Positions 1 through 8,597 are shown, counted from the first letter of the stretch. The stretch is DNA of 9,382 nt from CAYLJJ01 sp964384025 (GCA_964384025.1 CAYLJJ010000160.1:1-9382), one strand, 5' to 3'. The notes: generated by a model not told the origin, from the letters alone. Program-made: numbers and translations.

Positions 1-584
1 AGGGAGCTGCTGAAGGCTTGGCTGAGGGCGCTGATGAAGGGGCTGCTGAGGGCGCTGCTGAGGGCGCCGCCGAAGGGGCTGCTGAGGGAGGCACTGAGGT
101 CGCTGTAGAGTCAGGGCTGGGTAGCCTAGCGGGCTTTATTCATGCTCTTAAGCTACGCTCAGCTCCGGTCACCGTCGTGTTCTCCCTGATTATCCTCTTC
201 TCTTGGACTTTCAGCTTTTTAGGAATGCGCCACCTCCTATTTCTGCCTATCCCCCATCTGCTCTTAGCCATCCTGGTGGGCGTTGGCGCCTTCGTCGCAT
301 CCCTCTTTATTACTTCCATCGCTGTGCGACCGTTAGGGAGTTTCTTTATAACCCATCAAGCGCGTTGCCGTGAGGAGCTGATCGGGCACAGCTGTCATGT
401 GACCACAGGGCGGGTAGACTCAACTTTCGGACAAGCTGAAGTGCATATTGAGGGAGATCATCTGATTATTCAAGTCCGGACCAGCAAGTTTAAAAATTTA
501 AAGAAGCACGATGAGGCTCTCATCATCGACTTTGACATCAATAACGAGACCTATCTCGTAGAAGCAATGGGCAAAGAGAGTTAA
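1..584 (+). CDS. YqiJ/NfeD-type membrane protein with OB-like domain (3' part, cut by left edge)
   Basis: Probable flotillin-partner membrane protein. Reading from base 3 in frame to the TAA at 582-584 gives an Ala/Glu/Gly repeat linker, two hydrophobic helices (bases about 162-227 and 258-326) and a soluble beta-rich C-terminus (about 372-570) containing EELIGHSCHVTTGRV, which fits an OB fold exposed to one side of the membrane. A TTG at 18-20 could be called a start, but it lies inside the repeat. The same frame is open and repeat-like upstream of it, and no ribosome binding site precedes it, so I read it as an internal Leu codon with the real start off the window. E. coli YqiJ has the same layout of membrane helices followed by an OB region and also precedes a flotillin gene. 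The long repeat linker is unusual. Family is fairly sure from layout and neighbour; sequence similarity is only moderate. Confidence 0.8.
   Translation, partial: GAAEGLAEGADEGAAEGAAEGAAEGAAEGGTEVAVESGLGSLAGFIHALKLRSAPVTVVFSLIILFSWTFSFLGMRHLLFLPIPHLLLAILVGVGAFVASLFITSIAVRPLGSFFITHQARCREELIGHSCHVTTGRVDSTFGQAEVHIEGDHLIIQVRTSKFKNLKKHDEALIIDFDINNETYLVEAMGKES
3..98 (+). repeat. 12-bp tandem coding repeat (Gly-Ala-Ala-Glu units)
   Basis: Eight consecutive 12-base units encode GAAE, GLAE, GADE, four GAAE and GGTE. Codons vary between units (gct/gcc, gag/gaa, ggc/ggg), so the peptide pattern is kept more strictly than the DNA. The array reaches the left edge, so more units may exist upstream. It forms a flexible or helical acidic linker ahead of the membrane helices, and its unit count could vary between strains. 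Confidence 0.85.
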
Positions 585-618
585 ACGGTTCCTGCCTATC
601 TAAAAAAGGGGTTCATTA

Positions 619-2931
619 ATGCCACTTATGTTAATCGTCGCTGTTGTAGCAGTCTTAGCGCTTGTTTTCTTTGGTTTTGCGGTGATGATCGCCAAGTTCT
701 ACCGCAAGGTGGATCAGGGGCGCGCGCTGATCATCAACAAGATGAAGAAGGAACCTGAGGTCACCTTCACCGGAGGCACAGTCTATCCCATCATCCACCG
801 GGCTGAGGTGATGGATATCTCCCTTAAGACTGTCGATCTTGAGCGGCTCGGGAAAGATGGCCTGATCTGCGCTGATAACATCCGCGCTGACATTCGGGTC
901 ACTTTCTTTGTGCGGGTCAACAAGACTCGACAGGATGTGCTCAAGGTCGCTCAGGCGATCGGCTGCGCCCGTGCCTCTGATCAGAGCACCCTGGAGCAAC
1001 TCTTTATCGCTAAGTTTTCTGAGGCCCTCAAGACTGTGGGCAAGAAGATGGAGTTTGAGCGCCTCTACACTCAGCGAGATGATTTTAAGGATGAGCTGCT
1101 TAATGTGATCGGCAAGGATCTCAACGGCTATGTCCTAGATGATGCCGCGATTGACTATCTAGAGCAGACCCCCCTGGACAGCTTGGATCCCAATAATATC
1201 CTTGATGCTCAAGGTATCCGCAAGATCACAGAGTTGACCACCGTTCAGCGAGTTGCCACTACCGAGTTGGATGTCGCCCAAAACGTCAAGATCAACGAGC
1301 AGCGACAGAAAGAGAGGATGGAGGTCGGCAAGCAGAACCTGGAGTCTCAGGAGGCGATCTTCAACTATGAGCAGCAGCAGTCAGAGGCAGAAGCAAAGAA
1401 GGCCAAGAACATCGCTATGGCTGAGACCCGCGAGCAGAACGAGGCGATGCGTCTCAAGCATGAGGAGGACAAGCGCACCGCGCTGACCCGTAAGAAGGCG
1501 GAGGAGGAGGTCCTCATCGCTGACCAGAACAAGCATCGCGCTGTTGAAGTAGCCACCAAAGCGCGCGAGCGTGAGGTGCAAGTCGAGACCATCCGCATCA
1601 AGAAGGCGATGGATCTTGAGGAGGTCTCTCGTGAGCGCGATGTAGATCTGCGGCGCATCGACAAGCAGAAGGCCCTGGAGGTGGAGCGTAAGGCGATCGC
1701 CGACGTGGTGCGGCAACGCATCGCTGTAGAGAAGACCGTGGCTGAGGAGGAGGAGCGCATCAAGGATCTACGCGCTGGAGCTGAGGCGCGACGCGATAAG
1801 GAGGTCTTGATCATCACGGCCGAGGCTGAAGCTCAGGAGAAGCTGGTCAAGAACATCAAGGAGGCTGAGGCTCAGGAGGAGGTCGCTAAGTTCAACGCGC
1901 GGGAGCGTCTGACTCGCGCTGAGGCAGATCTTGAGGCGGCGGATAAAGAGGCTCGCGCCAAGATGCGTATGTCCGAGGGTGTGCAAGCTGAGCAGGCCGC
2001 TCAGGGTCTGGCTCAGGTGAGGGTTACAGAAGCCCGCGCGGTAGCACTTGAGAAGACAGGTCTGGCTGAAGCGCGCATCACTCAAGAGAAGATGAGCGCT
2101 GAAGCTCAGGGCAGCGAGAAGAAGGGGATGGTGGTGGTCTCCATCCGTGAGGCTCAAGCAGCCGCAGCCCTCAAGGAGGGGCAGGCTGAAGCTGAAGTGA
2201 ATGAGAAGAAGGGGATGGCGGCGGTCTCCGTCCGTGAGGCTCAAGCGGCTGCGGCCCTCAAGGAGGGGCAGTCTGAGGCCCAGGTGATCAAGCAGAAGAA
2301 GCTGGCTGAGGCTGCTGGAGCCCAAGAGCTGGGCTTAGCTCAGATCCGAATCAAAGAAGCTGACGCTGAGGTGGTGGAGAAGCGTGGGATCGCTGAGGCG
2401 GTCGCCATCGAGAAGAAGCTCTCCGCCGAGGCCAACGGTCTGGCAGAGAAGGCGGAGGCGATGAAGGCCCTCGACGGCGTAGGTCGTGAGCATGAGGAGT
2501 TCCGCCTGCGCCTCGATATGGAGCGGCAGGTTGCCCTGGACAGCGTCCAAGCTCGGATTCAGATCGCCGAGCATCAGGCCCAGGTGATGGGCGCGGCCTT
2601 TGATCAGGCCAAGATCAACATCGTCGGGGGTGATGGGCAGTTCTTCGACCGTTTCATCAACGCTGTGAGCATGGGGCAGACTACAGACGCCCTCCTCGAC
2701 AACAGCGAGACCGCCCAGCAGCTTCTCAAAGGTTATATGGAGGGAGAGGAGAGCTTACCCGCCGACCTTAAGGAGATCCTCGCCGGGAAGCTGACCGCAG
2801 AGAACCTCAAGAACCTCTCTCTGACCGCCTTCTTGAGTCAGCTCTCAGTCAAGGCTGAGGGGAAGACCCGTACAAAGCTGAATGCCCTGATCCATCGCGC
2901 CAAGGAGCTGGGCTTGGATCAGCTCAGCTGA
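619..2931 (+). CDS. yqiK: Long flotillin / SPFH (band 7) protein, YqiK-type
   Basis: Membrane-scaffold protein of the flotillin family, 770 residues (E. coli YqiK is about 550). Residues about 4-26 are a hydrophobic anchor followed by basic KFYRKV. The SPFH domain spans about 33-190 and ends in the family hallmark DPNNILDAQGIRKIT (190 onward). Residues about 205-640 are a charged Ala/Glu/Lys coiled coil typical of flotillins, including two exact-length 29-residue repeats. From about 666 (INIVGGDGQFFDRF) follows a helical tail of about 100 residues. Flotillins oligomerise on the inner membrane and organise lipid domains. The ATG at 619 is preceded by an A-rich/GGGG stretch (602-611) acting as ribosome binding site, and the hydrophobic anchor starts right after it, which fixes the start. 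It lies 34 bp after the OB-domain gene and 66 bp before the AAA+ gene, probably one transcript. The symbol marks the family only; orthology to the E. coli gene is not proven. Confidence 0.94.
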   Translation: MPLMLIVAVVAVLALVFFGFAVMIAKFYRKVDQGRALIINKMKKEPEVTFTGGTVYPIIHRAEVMDISLKTVDLERLGKDGLICADNIRADIRVTFFVRVNKTRQDVLKVAQAIGCARASDQSTLEQLFIAKFSEALKTVGKKMEFERLYTQRDDFKDELLNVIGKDLNGYVLDDAAIDYLEQTPLDSLDPNNILDAQGIRKITELTTVQRVATTELDVAQNVKINEQRQKERMEVGKQNLESQEAIFNYEQQQSEAEAKKAKNIAMAETREQNEAMRLKHEEDKRTALTRKKAEEEVLIADQNKHRAVEVATKAREREVQVETIRIKKAMDLEEVSRERDVDLRRIDKQKALEVERKAIADVVRQRIAVEKTVAEEEERIKDLRAGAEARRDKEVLIITAEAEAQEKLVKNIKEAEAQEEVAKFNARERLTRAEADLEAADKEARAKMRMSEGVQAEQAAQGLAQVRVTEARAVALEKTGLAEARITQEKMSAEAQGSEKKGMVVVSIREAQAAAALKEGQAEAEVNEKKGMAAVSVREAQAAAALKEGQSEAQVIKQKKLAEAAGAQELGLAQIRIKEADAEVVEKRGIAEAVAIEKKLSAEANGLAEKAEAMKALDGVGREHEEFRLRLDMERQVALDSVQARIQIAEHQAQVMGAAFDQAKINIVGGDGQFFDRFINAVSMGQTTDALLDNSETAQQLLKGYMEGEESLPADLKEILAGKLTAENLKNLSLTAFLSQLSVKAEGKTRTKLNALIHRAKELGLDQLS
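2116..2289 (+). repeat. Two tandem 87-bp repeats inside the flotillin coiled coil
   Basis: Bases 2116-2202 and 2203-2289 are adjacent in-frame copies of one 87-base unit, encoding 29 residues that begin EKKGM and contain the shared core REAQAAAALKEGQ. The peptides differ at only a few places (VVV/AAV, I/V, and near the end of the unit). Weaker relatives of the same pattern (EKTGLAEARI, EKRGIAEAVAI) lie on both sides, so the rod seems to have grown by duplication, this pair being the most recent. The DNA copies are close but not identical. Confidence 0.9.
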
Positions 2932-2997
2932 GCTTCGTAGATCCCAAGCCGTGCCCTTGAAGACCACCCCCAATCCCCCTCCTTAAAAGGCAAGATC

Positions 2998-5900
2998 ATG
3001 GCAGAAGAGACGATCCAACAGGAAGAGACCCTGGAAGGGGGCTCTTATGAAGTCATTCGCAAGCGCCTCATCGCTCAAGCCCAGACTCTGCGCAGCCAGA
3101 CCCGGAAGCTCAATGAGCACCGCAAGAAAACCTTCGGCAGCACTGAACTGACCGTCATCGCTCAGGGGCAGGTGCGCACCCAACAGAACTGCGTCCCCCG
3201 AGACATCATCAGCCTGGGAGACTACCTCTTGGTGGGCTATAACGTCCCAAGGGGTCTCAAGAAGGAGATGCCGGTGGGGGATGTGCTCAGCATCCACCGC
3301 TTCAGCACTGAAGGGGATGAGATCGACTTCCCCGAAGTGGGACATGAGGTCCTCCCTGGGCTCCTCGATGACCCGCGCTTTATCAAGGACTTTGGAGATC
3401 TCTATCGTTACTACCGAGATGTTCGCCTAGCTCAGCTCCTCAAGACTGAGACTCGAATTATGGCGGCCTTCCAGGTGGGTGAGCGTGTCGAGGATCTCAA
3501 GACCTTGGTCTGGAGCATCTCAGGAGCGGGAGAGATCAACTATGTGGACAATCGCGGAGAGCTCAAATTTCCAGCCGCCTTTGACTTCCGCTGGAAACAG
3601 AGCACCCGAGAGCAGCAGGTCTTTGGTGAGCACCCTCATATCAACCTTGAAGATCTGGTCTTTGTGGAGACCGTGGGTGGGGATCTAACGGTCAAAGTGG
3701 ATGACAACACCGGCGATGGCTGGGGCATCTATCGAGAGCCGGTAGATGACCCCAACCAGACTCTGGACGACGCCGAGTATTTTTACGCCATCTTGGGTGG
3801 GTTGGTCCTGATGAAGATCAAACCCTACCGAGAAGAGGCTTATCGCCATCTGGTCTTTAACACCCGCACCGAGCACGTCCTGCGCATCGACGCCATGGAG
3901 CGGGCCTGTGTCCAGCTCCCAGAGGAGCACGGCATCATCTTCCCCGGAGGATATTACCTTCAATCGGGGGAGTATAAGGTCTTTGATGAGGATCCTGAGG
4001 GCCTGATCTTTAAGCGCAGCGTCAAGAGCCCCAATGGCGAGGATGTACTCTATATCTTCTATGATCGGGAGCAGGGCAGTTATGTGCTCCTCTCCTACAA
4101 CCTGATCCGCAAAGAGGTGGAGAACCCGATCCGTTGCCAGGGCTTTAGCATCTTCGATAACGGACATATGGTGGTCTTTCGGGCTCACGGAAGCGCAAGT
4201 CGTCGCCACCCTATGCAGGTTTGGCAAACCAGTTACAGCTCTGCCGACTTCGCCGCCAGCGCCCCTCGTGATGGCAGCTTCCTCTCCAATGTAGGCAATG
4301 CTGATCTGGTACGGGGCATCTCCGATAGCCTCTCTGTGGTGCGGCTCATTGAGCGCCCAAACCCCACCCGCCCCATCTTTGAGGATATCATTGGGGCGCT
4401 GATCCGGATGCCCGACAGCTACTACTGGCTCGCTCACCCCGAGACAGGAGGGATCGCCGAGACGGTGCAGGATATGGGGCGCACCGCTGAGCTGATCATC
4501 GATGAGTTTGAGAAGGTCCTGGCCTTTCAAGCTCGCGCAAAGGAGGCCCTCCAAGAGATGGAGGAGGGTTTTATGGAGGTCACCCGTGGAGTCAACCCCA
4601 GCCATATGTCGGCTGTGGAGGAGTTCATGGGGAGCATGACCGATCTGCGACAACTCCGAGGTCAGCTCATCAGCGCCAAGGAGATCCGCTATATCGACCT
4701 AGAGCGCCTGGATGAACTGGAAGCGGAGTCGGTGAGCCTCTTTGATGAGGTCAGCCAAGGCTGTGTCCGCTTTATGTTGGACCAAGATGCCTTAGGACCC
4801 CTGAATCGAGATATTCGGGAGGTGCTCCAGCAGATTGAGCGGGTGCTCAAGACCGCTGAGATTGAGCCCCTTCGGGGACGCACAGAGGCGCTCAGTAAGG
4901 GCCTGGATCTGCTCAGCGAGGTGATCAGCAATATTCAGATCGAGGACCCCACTGCTCGGACCCAGATCCTGGAGGGGATCGGCGAGACTTTTGGACAACT
5001 CAACCGAGTAAGAGCCACTCTGGAGGGGCGACGCAAGGAGCTGCAGAGCGCTGAGGGTCGAGCGGAGTTCAGCGCCCAGTTTAAGCTCTTTGCTCAGAGC
5101 GTCTCCTCGGCCCTCTCGATGTGCGACAGTCCAGAGCGCTGTGATGAGGAACTCTCTCGTCTGATGATCCAGCTCCAAGAGCTGGAGGGGCGTTTCAGCG
5201 AGTTTGACGAGTTTTTGGGGGATCTGGCCAGCAAACGAGACGACACCTACGAGGCTTTCAGCGCCAAGAAGCAGACCCTGCTGGACGAGCGCAACCGCCG
5301 CGTGGGCAACATCATCAAGGCCGCCGATCGCATCCTTGAGGGGGTGGTGCGTCGAGCACGGCGCTTTAAAGATGCAACAGAGCTAAACGCCTACTTCGCC
5401 AGCGACTCTATGATCCTCAAGCTGCGACAGCTCTCGGAGCAGCTCGCAAGCCTGGGGGACTCGATCAAGTCTGAGGAGCTGCTCTCCAAGCTCAAATCCT
5501 CCAAACAGGACGCGATGCGCGCTCTGCGAGATCAGCTTGATCTCTTTGAGGGTGGTGGCAACCTGATCAAGTTTGGCCCTCACCAGTTCACGGTGAACAC
5601 CCAGGCTCTAGAGCTGACCATGGTGCCTCGGGAGGATGAGATGGTCATCCATCTGACAGGCAGCGACTTCTATGAGCCTGTAGAGAATCAAGCCTTTCTG
5701 GCGACCCGCCCCTTCTGGGTCCAAAACATCATCAGTGAAGATCCAGAGGTTTATCGATCTGAGTATCTGGCCGCCAGCCTCCTCTTCGCTGCTGAGGCGG
5801 GGGAGCAGGGCCTGAGCGAGGCGAAGCTTCAGGGGATCCTCAGAGAGGGTAAGCTGGGCGCGCTGCTCAAAGAGAAGGCTCAAGAACGCTACGACGAGGG

Positions 5901-8553
5901 CTATGAGCGAGGCCTCCACGATGAGGACGCCACGCTGATCCTCGAGAAGCTGATCTCTATGCGCCAGAGCGCTGGGCTTCTGCGCTTTGGTCCCGCCCCA
6001 AGGGCCTTGGCGCTGCTCTTCTGGGGAGCCCCTGGGCTAAAGGAGGAGAAGGAGGTCTGGGGGCGACGGGCTCGCAACCTCAGCCGCTTAAAGCGCAGCT
6101 TTGGGCACCACCCTGCCCTCAATGAGCTGGCTCAAGATCTGGGGCGAGCGATCACTCAGTTCTGTACAGATTCAGGCTTTGAGGCGCTGAAGCTTCACAG
6201 CAGTTTGGCGGGGCGCTATCTCCAGGAAGAGCTGTTCAGAGATCAGCCCCGCTTCACCACCAGTCGAGATGCAGATGCCCTCGTTAAGGGCCTGATAAAG
6301 CATCTCCGCGCCAAGGGAGAGATAAACGCCTTTGACGCGGATCTCAAGGCGTTGGAGTTAAAGGAGCGAATGGAGCTGGCGGTCGCTTGGCTGGAGGCCC
6401 TGGTGTCAAAAACCGAGGAGCCTCCCGCTGCCGATCTCATCTTGGAAGCTGCGGTGATCTTGGCGGGGGCTTCACTGGATCGGGAGCTGAGCAGCGCCAT
6501 AACCGAGGTAGAAGTCAAGGGTCTCTTAGGACAGCATTCACGGATCAAAGAGCGGCGGATGAAGCTGCGCTTAGATGAGTTCATCACTCGCCTAAGCCAC
6601 TTTATAGAGCATCAGGTCCCTGGCTTTAAGCGTTATCGTGAGTTGAGAGCAGAGGTGATCGAGGAGGCCAAAGAGCGGCTGCGTCTCTCAGAGTTTATGC
6701 CCCGCGTGATGAGCAGCTTTGTGCGCAACAAGCTGATCAACGATGTTTACCTCTCTCTCATCGGCGACAACTTCGCCAAACAGATGGGAGCTGCAGGCAG
6801 CCAAAAGCGCACCGATCTGATGGGCCTGCTCCTGCTTATCTCTCCTCCAGGTTATGGCAAGACGACCCTGATGGAGTACTGCGCTAACCGCCTAGGGCTG
6901 ATCTTTATGAAGGTCAACGGCCCCTCCCTGGGGCACAGCGTCGTCTCTCTAGACCCTCGCGAGGCGCCCAACGCTACCGCCATTCAGGAGGTCAATAAGA
7001 TCAACCTCGCCCTGGAGATGGGCAACAACGTGATGCTCTATCTGGATGATATTCAGCACTGCAACCCAGAGCTGCTTCAGAAGTTCATCTCCCTCTGTGA
7101 CGCCCAACGCAAGATCGAGGGGATCTGGCAGGGTAAGACCCGCACCTATGATCTGCGAGGCAAGAAGTTCTGTGTGGTGATGGCGGGCAACCCCTATACA
7201 GAGACAGGGGCGCGCTTTGTGATCCCTGATATGCTGGCCAACCGTGCTGACACCTACAACCTGGGTGATGTGTTGGAGGGTCGAGATGAGGTCTTCTCCC
7301 TCTCCTATTTAGAGAACTCTCTCACCTCCAACCCCGTGCTTCAGCCCCTGGCGATGCGCGAACAGAGTGACATCTATAACTTCATCAAGATGGCTCAGGG
7401 CATCGAGGTGCCCAGCACAGATCTGAAGCATGGATACTCCGCCGTAGAGTCCAACGAGATCGTCGAGGTTTTTAAGCGCCTGCTCAAGGTCCAGGAAGTG
7501 GTCCTCAAGGTCAACCTCCAGTACATCGCCTCTGCGGCGGTGGATGAGGCTTTTCGTACCGAGCCCTCCTTTAAGCTTCAGGGCTCCTACCGCAATATGA
7601 ACAAGATGGCCGAGAAGGTGGTGACAGCGATGAACGAGGAGGAGCTTCAAGCCCTCATCGACGACCACTACAACGGCGAAGCTCAGACCCTCACCAGCGG
7701 CTCTGAGAACAACTTGATCAAGCTGGCTCAGCTTCGAGGACGGATCAGCGAGGCGCAGGAGGCGCGCTGGGAGGAGATCAAGCGCAGCTTTAAGCGGGTG
7801 CAGACGATGGGAGCGGGAGGAGATGATCCCATGGTCCGCGCCGTGGGTGCTCTGGCGGGTCTGGGAGAAAACCTGGAGGCGATGCGCGTCAGTATGGAGC
7901 AGAACAGAGGCACCGCAGAGGCCGCAGAGCAAATTGGCGCTCAGTTGAGGAACATCAGCGAGGCGATGGGAGAGGGGTCCAGCACAAACAAAGCCCTGGG
8001 TAAGCTTGCAGCTTGGCTTGGAGGCATCAATAAGACCTTGGGGCAGGGCGCTGGATCAGGCTTAGAGCAGAAGGTTGGCAGCGTAGCTCAGCAGATCGCG
8101 GGGCTGCGTAAGTCGATCAGCGCACCTCAAAGCAATCAGGAGCTGCTTAAGGAGCTTGAGGGGATCCGCGAAGCTCTTAAGGCGACAGGGGGAGTGGCCC
8201 CCGCAGCGGCAACAGCTCGTCCAGGGCTGTCCAACCTGGGCAAACCTGGGACCCGTGGTTGGGGCGCTGGTGCCGAACCCTCTTCAGATCAGGGCCTCCA
8301 GAGAGCCCTAACTGAGCTATCTAAGAGCTTAAAGGTGTTATCTCAGCCTCAGCTTGAGGTGAAAGTAGCAGCTCCTCAAGGAGTAGAAGAGTTGCTGGCC
8401 CAGCAGGTTGCTTTGGTGGAGCGCACCCTGGTCCCTGTTGTTCAGAGCATCACCGAGAATGGAGGAGACAGCCGCGCTATTTTGCAGCGCCTCACTCAAG
8501 TGATCCAGTTCCTTAAACAGGTAGACCAACGCCTTAAAGGGCGAGGGCTCTGA
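2998..8553 (+). CDS. Giant DUF3686-type AAA+ ATPase (1851 aa)
   Basis: Uncharacterised AAA+ ATPase of the family often labelled 'DNA repair ATPase' (DUF3686 plus AAA). In order: a short coiled coil (about 15-45); a DUF3686-like N-terminal half (to about 480) with NNCVPRD (64-70), QLPEEHGIIFPGGYY (306-320) and VRGISDSLSVVRLIE (438 onward); a long helical region (about 500-850); a conserved middle with NLIKFGPHQFTVNTQ (855 onward) and RYDEGYERGLHDEDA (964 onward); the AAA+ core (about 1235-1440); and a coiled-coil tail with a Gly/Pro/Ala linker (about 1731-1765). Core motifs are Walker A SPPGYGKTT (1282-1290, Lys1288), Walker B VMLYLDD (Asp1350-Asp1351, Asp replacing the usual Glu), sensor-1 Asn1398 in MAGNP, and a likely arginine finger Arg1416 in LANRAD. 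There is no signal peptide or membrane helix, so it is cytoplasmic. AAGG at 2987-2990 precedes the ATG. Operonic with the flotillin, it is likely a remodelling motor at that scaffold (inferred). Confidence 0.92.
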   Translation: MAEETIQQEETLEGGSYEVIRKRLIAQAQTLRSQTRKLNEHRKKTFGSTELTVIAQGQVRTQQNCVPRDIISLGDYLLVGYNVPRGLKKEMPVGDVLSIHRFSTEGDEIDFPEVGHEVLPGLLDDPRFIKDFGDLYRYYRDVRLAQLLKTETRIMAAFQVGERVEDLKTLVWSISGAGEINYVDNRGELKFPAAFDFRWKQSTREQQVFGEHPHINLEDLVFVETVGGDLTVKVDDNTGDGWGIYREPVDDPNQTLDDAEYFYAILGGLVLMKIKPYREEAYRHLVFNTRTEHVLRIDAMERACVQLPEEHGIIFPGGYYLQSGEYKVFDEDPEGLIFKRSVKSPNGEDVLYIFYDREQGSYVLLSYNLIRKEVENPIRCQGFSIFDNGHMVVFRAHGSASRRHPMQVWQTSYSSADFAASAPRDGSFLSNVGNADLVRGISDSLSVVRLIERPNPTRPIFEDIIGALIRMPDSYYWLAHPETGGIAETVQDMGRTAELIIDEFEKVLAFQARAKEALQEMEEGFMEVTRGVNPSHMSAVEEFMGSMTDLRQLRGQLISAKEIRYIDLERLDELEAESVSLFDEVSQGCVRFMLDQDALGPLNRDIREVLQQIERVLKTAEIEPLRGRTEALSKGLDLLSEVISNIQIEDPTARTQILEGIGETFGQLNRVRATLEGRRKELQSAEGRAEFSAQFKLFAQSVSSALSMCDSPERCDEELSRLMIQLQELEGRFSEFDEFLGDLASKRDDTYEAFSAKKQTLLDERNRRVGNIIKAADRILEGVVRRARRFKDATELNAYFASDSMILKLRQLSEQLASLGDSIKSEELLSKLKSSKQDAMRALRDQLDLFEGGGNLIKFGPHQFTVNTQALELTMVPREDEMVIHLTGSDFYEPVENQAFLATRPFWVQNIISEDPEVYRSEYLAASLLFAAEAGEQGLSEAKLQGILREGKLGALLKEKAQERYDEGYERGLHDEDATLILEKLISMRQSAGLLRFGPAPRALALLFWGAPGLKEEKEVWGRRARNLSRLKRSFGHHPALNELAQDLGRAITQFCTDSGFEALKLHSSLAGRYLQEELFRDQPRFTTSRDADALVKGLIKHLRAKGEINAFDADLKALELKERMELAVAWLEALVSKTEEPPAADLILEAAVILAGASLDRELSSAITEVEVKGLLGQHSRIKERRMKLRLDEFITRLSHFIEHQVPGFKRYRELRAEVIEEAKERLRLSEFMPRVMSSFVRNKLINDVYLSLIGDNFAKQMGAAGSQKRTDLMGLLLLISPPGYGKTTLMEYCANRLGLIFMKVNGPSLGHSVVSLDPREAPNATAIQEVNKINLALEMGNNVMLYLDDIQHCNPELLQKFISLCDAQRKIEGIWQGKTRTYDLRGKKFCVVMAGNPYTETGARFVIPDMLANRADTYNLGDVLEGRDEVFSLSYLENSLTSNPVLQPLAMREQSDIYNFIKMAQGIEVPSTDLKHGYSAVESNEIVEVFKRLLKVQEVVLKVNLQYIASAAVDEAFRTEPSFKLQGSYRNMNKMAEKVVTAMNEEELQALIDDHYNGEAQTLTSGSENNLIKLAQLRGRISEAQEARWEEIKRSFKRVQTMGAGGDDPMVRAVGALAGLGENLEAMRVSMEQNRGTAEAAEQIGAQLRNISEAMGEGSSTNKALGKLAAWLGGINKTLGQGAGSGLEQKVGSVAQQIAGLRKSISAPQSNQELLKELEGIREALKATGGVAPAAATARPGLSNLGKPGTRGWGAGAEPSSDQGLQRALTELSKSLKVLSQPQLEVKVAAPQGVEELLAQQVALVERTLVPVVQSITENGGDSRAILQRLTQVIQFLKQVDQRLKGRGL

Positions 8554-8568
8554 GGGTTACACCCTTTT
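8553..8568 (+). terminator. Possible weak intrinsic terminator after the AAA+ gene
   Basis: AGGGT (8553-8557), a three-base loop and ACCCT (8561-8565) form a 5-bp stem running into TTTT (8565-8568). It overlaps the final base of the stop codon, which places it at the end of the three-gene operon. The stem is short and the T-run only four bases, so termination would be weak; this is a candidate only. Confidence 0.3.
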
Positions 8569-8597
8569 GACCTGCCAGAATCGGGCAACCTCTCCTC

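Noticed and set aside
3..98. Short tandem array considered as a CRISPR or iteron set
   Set aside because: The units are 12 bases without spacers, in frame, and keep the peptide better than the DNA; it is a coding repeat.
1768..2325. Minus-strand 185-residue Leu/Ser-rich frame opposite the flotillin coiled coil
   Set aside because: The Leu/Ser richness is the mirror image of GAG/AAG-rich coiled-coil codons; this is a composition shadow.
2932..2997. Terminator or promoter between flotillin and AAA+ genes
   Set aside because: The 66-bp gap is C-rich with no stem followed by a T-run and no recognisable promoter, so it supports co-transcription.
3685..4653. Minus-strand 322-residue open frame opposite the AAA+ gene
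   Set aside because: It is a long antisense frame inside a highly conserved coding region with strong family motifs on the + strand; it shows no own ribosome binding site or domain.
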